From the NCBI GenBank assembly GCA_910587945.1, contig CAJUNI010000003.1, positions 25,856-89,855 of the forward strand: a stretch of 64,000 nucleotides of DNA. The letters are read 5' to 3'. This DNA is from an uncultured Parvibacter sp. Its GTDB lineage: Bacteria > Actinomycetota > Coriobacteriia > Coriobacteriales > Eggerthellaceae. The position numbers were made by a program, and so were the translations under genes. The notes beneath the pieces were generated by a model. That model made no database searches. It saw nothing but the letters and a program-made list of their open reading frames with translations, and was not told the DNA's origin. Below are positions 57,736 through 64,000 of this stretch, piece by piece (position 1 is the first letter of the stretch; the number at the start of each line of letters is the position of its first letter).

Positions 57736-59046
57736 TTACTCACTCAGATCCATATACCATTCCATGTTACGAACCAAATCGTTGTACATCTCGGTGTGAA
57801 ACGGCATACGTGCCATAAGCTCGCGATCCAGACGCATAACCTCATCCACGCAATTGCCCGTGAACCCATGATCCATCAGCCAATACAAGCGCAAGCTGTT
57901 CCACTCGGTCAAACTCGACACGGCATCCCAATTCACAGGACCCGTGAACAGATCCAGGTACTTCCAAATCGGGATGACGCAGAACGGACGCTCGTGAACC
58001 ACTTCCCCGTTGCGCGACTCCACCGCTGTGAGCATATCAGACGTATAGCCATCCGGCGTGACCCACGGGAAGGCCACATCCACCGAAGACGCCCCGTCTT
58101 CCCACTCCATACAGATAGACCAAGCAATCTTACGACGCAGCTCATCAATCACTGCAGGCGAGGTAATGTTGCCTGAACCATTGTAGTAAACGCATTCCAG
58201 GTTGTTAGCCACAGCGCAGATCATGGCGTCGGCCGTGTTGGTGATGCGACTGTAAGCCTCCTCGCGCTCCATGCCGTCCAGCGCGTTCAAATCCACCGTG
58301 GCCATCAGAGCGCACCCGTCAAGGTGTACCACCTCGAAATCCAACGTGGCATCGCTTTTGGGTGCCCTATTCTGGTAGTTCGTAACAAACTTGACGATAT
58401 TGTCCATCATCTGCGTGAACTCATCCTCGAACGACGACTGATCAACATCAGGCATCTCCACCACGTTGTCATCGTCGTCATAGGTGCTAATGCAGATGAC
58501 GCCACTGCAACCAGCACGAACGGCCGCGGCCATCGCATCCTCTTTCGACACATCGACACCGATGAACAGGCTGCACTCCCAATCATTCTGTTTGAGATAC
58601 CAGTTACGCACCGCGGCAATAAACTCAGCGTCCAACTTGGCATCGCCCATGACCGTCTTACCATAGTGGTCCTGAATGACGTTGCGCACCATATTGGGCA
58701 TGCTCTCGACAATGGCATCCAGTTCCTCTTCAGTGAACCCACCGGCAAACGGGATGACCATGCCGATCCTACCGCTCTCGCTGGTATCCACCATGCATTC
58801 CATCTTGATTTCGCAATCCTGCTCTTCATCATCCTCATCAATGAGAATGCACAGTGCCGACTGCATGATGTCCATCAAATCAGACCACGCATCCGTGTCC
58901 ATCGACTCGACGATCTCTGCCGCCAGCGACACCATGGTGGCGAACTCACGCTCGCTGGGAGCCATGCAGGCCAGCTCCACGGGCAGTGAATACACAACCG
59001 TCTGCTTGGCACCGATAGCGTCAGGGCACTTGTCCATATCGTTCAT
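57736..59046 (-). CDS. Hypothetical acidic protein, 436 aa, last gene of the par operon
   Basis: The start at 59046 (MNDMDKCPDAIGAK) has GGAAAGGAA upstream. The large, soluble, acidic protein is rich in Met, Asp and Glu (SMDTDAWSDLMDIMQSA; DEDDEEQDCEIKMECM), and its C-terminal third has many Trp residues. No membrane segment, signal peptide or known motif is visible. It follows a small gene by 75 nt and precedes the operon terminator. Its position downstream of parM suggests an element-maintenance gene, but the function is unknown. Confidence 0.75.
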   Translation of the reverse strand: MNDMDKCPDAIGAKQTVVYSLPVELACMAPSEREFATMVSLAAEIVESMDTDAWSDLMDIMQSALCILIDEDDEEQDCEIKMECMVDTSESGRIGMVIPFAGGFTEEELDAIVESMPNMVRNVIQDHYGKTVMGDAKLDAEFIAAVRNWYLKQNDWECSLFIGVDVSKEDAMAAAVRAGCSGVICISTYDDDDNVVEMPDVDQSSFEDEFTQMMDNIVKFVTNYQNRAPKSDATLDFEVVHLDGCALMATVDLNALDGMEREEAYSRITNTADAMICAVANNLECVYYNGSGNITSPAVIDELRRKIAWSICMEWEDGASSVDVAFPWVTPDGYTSDMLTAVESRNGEVVHERPFCVIPIWKYLDLFTGPVNWDAVSSLTEWNSLRLYWLMDHGFTGNCVDEVMRLDRELMARMPFHTEMYNDLVRNMEWYMDLSE

Positions 59047-59121
59047 TGCACAGGTTCCTTTCCACAGGTTTTGAACAGAAGGCGGGTCGTGGCATCCAAC
59101 CACGACCCACCGTAAAACACA

Positions 59122-59367
59122 CTACTCGAAACAGACCTCATCGAAGTCAAGCACGGCACTTGCGCGCTTGAGGTCTTTGGGATGGAAGTCCTCCCGGCCC
59201 AACATTTCGACTGCAGCATCCACTCCCATAATAGCGCAACGCAGATGTTTTGCCGACCGACGGCGACCGTTCACCTCGCGAGCCACACCAAACAGGTCAG
59301 CTGCACGCCCCAGTTGAGCCCCCGTCAGCTTCTGCAGATTAGTCCGTGCTCGATCCACTGCTGCCAT
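59122..59367 (-). CDS. Small basic helical protein, 81 aa
   Basis: The ATG directly abuts the stop of the preceding gene (TAA-ATG), so it is translated by coupling. The product (MAAVDRARTNLQKLTGAQL...) is helical with a basic patch (NGRRRSAKHLRC), compatible with DNA binding. No family is recognised. Confidence 0.7.
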   Translation of the reverse strand: MAAVDRARTNLQKLTGAQLGRAADLFGVAREVNGRRRSAKHLRCAIMGVDAAVEMLGREDFHPKDLKRASAVLDFDEVCFE

Positions 59368-59907
59368 TTAATGCCCCTTCCCTACGGGCGCCACATGCAG
59401 CGCCCCGTCAACCGACCAGATACCCGTGACCATGCCATCCTCAGACACCGACACCTTCACACGCTGCCACTCCAGCTCCTTGTGGACGAAGAATCCAGCA
59501 TCCATATCCGCCCCAACCAGATCGCACAAACGACCTACGGATTCAAACGGCAGAAACACCTTGACCCCCAACCCGAGCTCAGGGCACTCAGCCACGTCCA
59601 GCGTGACTGCAAAAGACAGCGACTCAAAGTGTCCGATGTAGTACAGACCCACACAGTCCGTGATGACGGCATCGAAGGTCTTACCCTCAAAGTTCCCAGC
59701 CACAGGGCGCAGACGCTTTGCGCACACACGCCCGTGGATGATAGGGGCCGCAGGTTCGTTGAAGATAACGAACCCTGATTCGCTCACCCCGTTAATGGTC
59801 ACAGGCCCGATCTCTGTGCCATCAGCCCGGGTCAAACGATAGAGCTGCTCGTCATCGAGATAACGCGAAGCCGTGTCTGTGAACAGGCACCCTGGGATCC
59901 TAGCCAT
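59368..59907 (-). CDS. Hypothetical protein, 179 aa, overlapping parM
   Basis: The start at 59907 (MARIPGCLFTDTAS) lies inside the last codons of parM, an 8-nt overlap, with GAGG upstream, so it is coupled. The protein looks beta-rich (EIGPVTINGVSESGFVIFNE), possibly a PilZ-like or other small barrel: the order RLTRADGTEI...GVSESGF...FLPFESVG is reminiscent of PilZ proteins but lacks the clear RxxxR motif. Function unknown. Confidence 0.7.
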   Translation of the reverse strand: MARIPGCLFTDTASRYLDDEQLYRLTRADGTEIGPVTINGVSESGFVIFNEPAAPIIHGRVCAKRLRPVAGNFEGKTFDAVITDCVGLYYIGHFESLSFAVTLDVAECPELGLGVKVFLPFESVGRLCDLVGADMDAGFFVHKELEWQRVKVSVSEDGMVTGIWSVDGALHVAPVGKGH

Positions 59908-61123
59908 GGTTCTCAGCCTCAAAGGTCGGCGCCACCATAAAGAGCCCCGTACGGTTCAAGTCCCGGCTATAGGACGAATCCAGGTACACCACTGGCGTCC
60001 AGATACCCTCGTCTAGCTTCGACGCTTCCATGAGCGCCGGATACAGGATGGAGCGAACCGGGTCGGCACCGCCGCCGTAGACGTACACCGCATCAGCCGA
60101 GAGCTTGGACTTGGCCAAAACGCTCTTGTACTCGTTGATCACGTCACGAGCAAAGACCTTGACCTCTTCATCGATGTAGCGCTGCAGCTTCGCCTGAATC
60201 TGGCGCTTGGCCGCGGTCTTGGCAGGCTCCTTCATAAACTCAGCCAGCTCCTTACGCGACTCAGGGGCAAAGGGCATGGAGCGCACTTGAGCCACCACCT
60301 TGGAGAGCACCGTACCGTAGCCCTTGTTAATCGAACTCGACACCTCAACGCTCACCTTGCCATCGCGGAACACCGGGAAGTTCACCGTGCCTTCGCCAAT
60401 ATCAATACCGATGATGTTCTCATACCCGTACAGCTCGGCCCCGTCGATACCATCAAGCGGCATACCGTCCTCACGGCAAAGTGCCAGCGCTGCGTCCAGA
60501 AATTCAGGGCCCTTGTCCACAATAGCGTACTGAGCCGCCACACCTTCGGGCAGCACCACGACATCGGTGAACACGACATCCACGCTGATCTCGCGCTCGA
60601 AGTTATGCACGGCAACCGTATGCACAGGTCCCACCAGAGCGCGACGGTAGCTCTCACGATGTGCCGTGTAGTCGCCGATGGGCAGGGCCACACCGAGCGC
60701 CGCCTCCACCTCAAGGTGCCCAGCAGGAATCTCATGATTCTCATCCCAATACTGGGTGAGAGCCGTACCAGCCACGGCAGCCAGCGTCAGCTGCACCGAC
60801 AGGGCGTCATCGCACTTCGGACGAGCATCGTCGATGTTGAAAATGACCGCGGTCTCACCGGAGACCACTGCACGGTGCCCCACGATGGTGCGACCGATGT
60901 CGGTCGGATTGATGGCCGGGCTCGTGATGGTGCAATCCAGCTCGTTGACCACATCGGCCATGTATTCGTCATCAGGTGTCACAGGAAGCTGCACCGCACC
61001 GGAAATATAGCTTACCTGACTCGGCATGTCCACCAGACGAACCCGACCATTGGCTTCCAGCTTCCCCTTCACATACCCGTTGCCCACATCCAGGCCACCG
61101 CGAATGCGCATTTTGTCTGCCAC
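59900..61123 (-). CDS. parM: ParM/StbA-like actin-family segregation ATPase
   Basis: A GTG start at 61123 is preferred because AAAGGA lies 7 nt before it (an ATG at 61111 is the alternative). The actin-fold motifs are in order: phosphate-1 GGLDVGNGYVKG (about 9-20), phosphate-2 IGIDIGEGTVNF (about 238-249) and adenosine motif VYVYGGGADPVRSIL (about 350). ParM polymerises with ATP and pushes plasmid copies apart through ParR bound at parC. Two ParR-like genes and phased repeats lie directly upstream, completing a type II partition system. Confidence 0.9.
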   Translation of the reverse strand: MADKMRIRGGLDVGNGYVKGKLEANGRVRLVDMPSQVSYISGAVQLPVTPDDEYMADVVNELDCTITSPAINPTDIGRTIVGHRAVVSGETAVIFNIDDARPKCDDALSVQLTLAAVAGTALTQYWDENHEIPAGHLEVEAALGVALPIGDYTAHRESYRRALVGPVHTVAVHNFEREISVDVVFTDVVVLPEGVAAQYAIVDKGPEFLDAALALCREDGMPLDGIDGAELYGYENIIGIDIGEGTVNFPVFRDGKVSVEVSSSINKGYGTVLSKVVAQVRSMPFAPESRKELAEFMKEPAKTAAKRQIQAKLQRYIDEEVKVFARDVINEYKSVLAKSKLSADAVYVYGGGADPVRSILYPALMEASKLDEGIWTPVVYLDSSYSRDLNRTGLFMVAPTFEAENHG

Positions 61124-61172
61124 TTTGAAATCCTTTCTCACTCAACAAAATTAAGTCTCGTTGCATCTTACC

Positions 61173-61622
61173 TTACGAATCAAGCATCGCCTTGAGAGCA
61201 TCCCCGCGATCGGCACTACCTCCACGGCGAGCGCCCATGGCGCCCAGTGCGGGCAACGCATCAAGCGCGTCGTCCGTACCTGCCACCTCGACATGAGTCT
61301 CAGCCGCAGGCACAGACTTGGGCGCCTCCACGGGTTTCACCTTTGGCTCTACCTTCACGGCTTCGACTACAGGGGCAGTCTCAGGCTCCACCTCTTCCGC
61401 CCATGCTGGCACAAACGGTGCCGGCGGGCGTCCGCGGCGCTTCGGCGGGTTTGCCACGATCATGTCGAACATGTCCGCGATACCCGCTTCCGCTGCTTGC
61501 TGTGCAATCAGCAAGCGAATGGACGCTGACAGGTTGTCCTGTGCATTGAGCCAGGCATTCACCGCATCATCGGCTGCGGGCACCGTGATGTGGATGTTGC
61601 GGCGAGTCCCTTTAGCGGCCAT
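61173..61622 (-). CDS. ParR-like RHH protein, second paralogue
   Basis: The 149-aa protein starts MAAKGTRRNIHITVPAADDA, and VNAWLNAQDNLSASIRLLIA completes a ribbon-helix-helix N-terminus as in ParR proteins of the pSK41 type. The C-terminal half is extended and Pro/Val/Glu-rich with a KRRGRPPAP AT-hook-like stretch. It overlaps the upstream parR-like gene by 11 nt and precedes parM by 50 nt. It shares the pattern ITVPAADDAVNAWLNAQ with FPADDADLAAWLDAQ in the first copy, so the two arose by duplication. Confidence 0.8.
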   Translation of the reverse strand: MAAKGTRRNIHITVPAADDAVNAWLNAQDNLSASIRLLIAQQAAEAGIADMFDMIVANPPKRRGRPPAPFVPAWAEEVEPETAPVVEAVKVEPKVKPVEAPKSVPAAETHVEVAGTDDALDALPALGAMGARRGGSADRGDALKAMLDS

Positions 61623-62034
61623 GGTTGGCTCCAAACCCGATAGCCAACATCACGTCCCCGCATGCAAGCGCACCAGAGGACGCGATGATGCGCACACGGT
61701 CATCCATGGCCGTGATAGCTAGATCCCCGCGCAGATAGGACTGGCACTTACCTGCACCCAGATCCTGATCCAGCATCTCGACCATCGCCAACGGGTCCTC
61801 CGCAGCAATATCGATGCACAGCATCGACGGGTCGGAAACTACTGGCGTTCGACCCCGTTCGACAAGTGCGATGGGGTAGTCCTTCATTCCGTACTCGGCC
61901 ATGGCGCCCTTGGCGAGCATGCGCATGGACAGCGACGGCGAACTTTGCGCGTCGAGCCATGCGGCCAAGTCTGCATCATCAGCAGGGAACGTCAGGCGCA
62001 TCGTGCGCTGCGCTTTGGCATTTTGATCTGCCAT
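61612..62034 (-). CDS. ParR-like RHH protein, first paralogue
   Basis: The start at 62034 (MADQNAKAQRTMRL) has AAGGAG 9 nt upstream. The N-terminal 50 residues (RLTFPADDADLAAWLDAQ, SLSMRMLAKGAMAEYG) form a ribbon-helix-helix like the downstream copy. The C-terminal 85 residues differ from it and may contact ParM or a second partner. It is the first gene after the promoter and phased repeats at 62073-62110. Confidence 0.8.
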   Translation of the reverse strand: MADQNAKAQRTMRLTFPADDADLAAWLDAQSSPSLSMRMLAKGAMAEYGMKDYPIALVERGRTPVVSDPSMLCIDIAAEDPLAMVEMLDQDLGAGKCQSYLRGDLAITAMDDRVRIIASSGALACGDVMLAIGFGANHGR

Positions 62035-64000
62035 AAACCACATCTCCTTCCTTCAATTCGTTTCTCTTGATGACCAATATGATACCATATCCAGACCATG
62101 GTGCAACCATAATTGTTCATGTTCCCCTCGCGAGGCGCACCGATGATATGCACCTTGATGTCATTTCGAGCCGAGATGCTCGCAATCTGCTCAGGGGTAA
62201 GTGTCACCGAATCCTCGTAGACCTCGGTCCACGTTGTACCGCCATCAAGGCTGTACTCCCACACAACCCCCGCACCCTGGAACACCCGCGACAGAATAAG
62301 TTTGTTCGCATTCTTGCCGTCAAAGGAGAACTCAGCCACACGGTTGTTCGTAACGCCAAGCAGCGCGTTGGCCACAGCGTTGATCTCTTTGGCCTGGAGG
62401 TGCTGCGAGCTGTTCACCCGAGACATGTTCTGCAGCGTAGACTGGATGAGCATCATGAACTTCGCCTTGACAACCGGATCAGTGATCTTGGCACCCAGAC
62501 GACGGGTCAGATCGTACATCGGCAGAGGATGGTACTTCATATCCTCAGTACACTGCTCTGCAAGCTCGTACAGGTCCTCCTGCGAAGAACCGGTACGGCT
62601 GTCAAGAGCGATATTCACCAGCCCATTCCACACATCCAGGTTGATATGCTCCTCCTCATAGGCATCAGCATAGATTTGCTTGAGCATATCCCAATCAGTA
62701 CGATAGACCTTCGCCAAGGTCATCAGCATGTTCGCCTTCTCGAACTTCTCGTACTCATTCTGAGCTTCCTGAGCCAAAAGCAGATACGAAGCCGACTGGA
62801 TAGTGCCGTTGTTGGTCACGTTCGCACCACCCGCACCCCAACCGTAAGGCATGTTAGCAGGGGTAGTGTTGGCCCAACCATTGGCTGCAATGCTGTTGGT
62901 CAGCTGCCAGGCATTCCGACCACCGCCCGCGTTGTACATATATATGTAAGCGCAGTGACCCGGCTGACCCACCGGCCAGGACGGATAACCCCAAGAACCA
63001 TAGATGTTCGCACCAGTCTTAGACAGACCGCCACACACAGCACCCTGTTCGAACACGATCCAGAGCTTGGGACAGCCAGATCGGTACGTAAGGTGGTACT
63101 GGGAAAGTTTGTACTTCGCATCCCACATGGCATAGTTCGCAGCAGAGTAATACTTTGCCTGACCATATGAGTAGCCTTTGCGGTACTCGATATAGTTGTA
63201 CGGATTGAAACGCCTGTCAGGCGACTCCTTGGCCGTCCAGTCGCGCAACCAGAGGATCTCCTCATCATCGATCTGGTTCATCATCACACCGCGCATCTCC
63301 TGCACCGTGAGATTCGCGAACATCGTCGGATCCCCCAGCTTGTCATTGGCGTACATGTCCTTGAAGATCTCATAACGGGTGACCGCATTAGAGGTCTGGT
63401 TATTGAAGATCCAAAGATTGACAGCACTTGCATGAGTGAGCGAGAGCGACAGCATCATACGCAGGTTCAAATCCCCGTTGCGCACCCCGTGACTCATAGT
63501 GTCGTCTGCCAAGTCATCCTTGTGCGCAGCATACAGATTGCTGAGCACCTGCAATGAACTGACATAAGAGCCGCGCGGAGCGCCGGCCATAGTCCACATA
63601 CGAAGAGCGTCCTCATCGTTTATGAACCACTCCAGCATCTCGCGATTCGCAGGGCTTGTCTCCAAAAACGTGCGCAGACCGTACTGGCCGACAGAGGCGA
63701 TAAGATTGCGCTGCAAAAGAAGCAGCTGCAGATCCTCAGACACAGGGCCACCTGTATACTGAGCCTTGATCTCTGCGTCAAGCTCCTCGACCGTCCGCGT
63801 GACATTATCCTTGTAGTCCTCATGCACCAGCTTGGCATCGGCCCAAACCGCATGGTCGGAACCATTGTTGCCATTGTCATTGGCATGTAGGCGGATGTAC
63901 TTGTAATCCCGCACATCGATCTTGATCTGATAAGCACCGTTGCCACTCTTGATCGCCACCGGATTCGCATCGGTCTTAAGCTCCCAAGTCTTACGGTCAT
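61992..64000 (-). pseudogene. Secreted NPCBM/transglutaminase-like surface protein, 3' end lost; 5' end outside the window
   Basis: The frame enters at the right edge in an NPCBM-like carbohydrate-binding domain (RKTWELKTDANPVAIKSGNG, then KIDVRDYKYIRLHAND). A long helical region follows, then a papain/transglutaminase-like core with Cys in GAVCGGLSKTG and His in VGQPGHCAYIYMY. Family-like sequence ends near 62110 (VHIIGAPREGNMNNYG); the remaining about 40 codons to 61992 are an out-of-context read through the par promoter and parR. The true C-terminus, with any wall anchor, is missing, so the gene was cut where it meets the par region. Product activity is uncertain. Confidence 0.75.
62073..62110 (-). 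promoter_or_regulatory. par promoter overlapping a parC-like array of 11-bp phased repeats
   Basis: TTGCAC (62106-62101), a 16-bp spacer and TATCAT (62084-62079) form a promoter for parR on the minus strand. Overlapping it, ACCAA/ACCAT recurs at 62073, 62084, 62095 and 62106, exactly 11 bp apart, so the repeats face the same side of the helix. ParR proteins bind phased repeats to form the centromere and to repress their own promoter. Confidence 0.7.

Overview
This 64-kb window looks like part of a large conjugative element (plasmid or ICE-like) from a moderately high-GC Gram-positive bacterium. The combination of a Gram-positive type IV secretion system (T4SS), two class B sortases, long ester-bond/SpaA-type adhesins and BspA-like and NPCBM-type surface proteins suggests a gut actinobacterium of the Coriobacteriia (Collinsella-like). 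That placement is inference from gene content; no rRNA or housekeeping gene is present to confirm it. No replication initiator, integrase, VirD4 coupling protein or active VirB4 ATPase is visible, so these must lie outside the window if the element is self-transmissible.

Layout. 1-1.4 kb: small plus-strand genes, including a zinc-finger/HTH regulator. 1.5-6.5 kb (minus): a tail-anchored coiled-coil protein and a Clp-like double AAA+ ATPase whose second P-loop is interrupted by a class 3 intein. 6.5-9.4 kb: a hypothetical protein and a MOBP-type relaxase. 9.4-21.9 kb (minus): the mating-pair apparatus, with small anchored proteins, a VirB1-like wall hydrolase, a VirB2-like two-TM protein, a VirB6-like polytopic protein and a VirB4-like protein that has lost its Walker motifs. 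22.2-24.6 kb: topoisomerase III. 24.8-28.6 kb: small genes, a MATE-like transporter, a MobC-like protein and a tnpB relic. 28.6-29.0 kb: a non-coding stretch that is a candidate oriT.

29-46.8 kb is mostly a cell-surface region: class B sortase, LPKTG protein, transglutaminase-like secreted protein, anchored zinc-ribbon coiled-coil protein, two giant adhesins, a truncated pilin subunit and a broken GH3 gene. Many genes here carry scars: an IS200/IS605 relic, deletions and a poly-G tract inside a promoter. 47-57.5 kb carries short plus-strand genes (ssb, a membrane-anchored HD hydrolase, a NADAR protein, many unknowns, tRNA-Asn), interrupted by minus-strand sortase and BspA-like genes. 57.7-62.1 kb is a ParMR-type segregation operon with two tandem ParR paralogues and an apparent centromere of 11-bp phased repeats. 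The right edge is a large surface-protein gene whose 3' end is cut off by the par region.

How it fits together: relaxase, MobC-like protein, topoisomerase III and SSB would process transferred DNA. The T4SS and wall hydrolase would build the channel. The sortases and adhesins would display surface proteins that could promote cell-cell contact, and ParMR would stabilise the element as a replicon. The most unusual items are the class 3 intein, the Walker-less VirB4, the homopolymer-bearing adhesin promoter, the in-frame stop in the TasA/BspA gene, the HD-domain gene with a second internal ribosome-binding site, the par repeats and a compact candidate small RNA at 57.45 kb.
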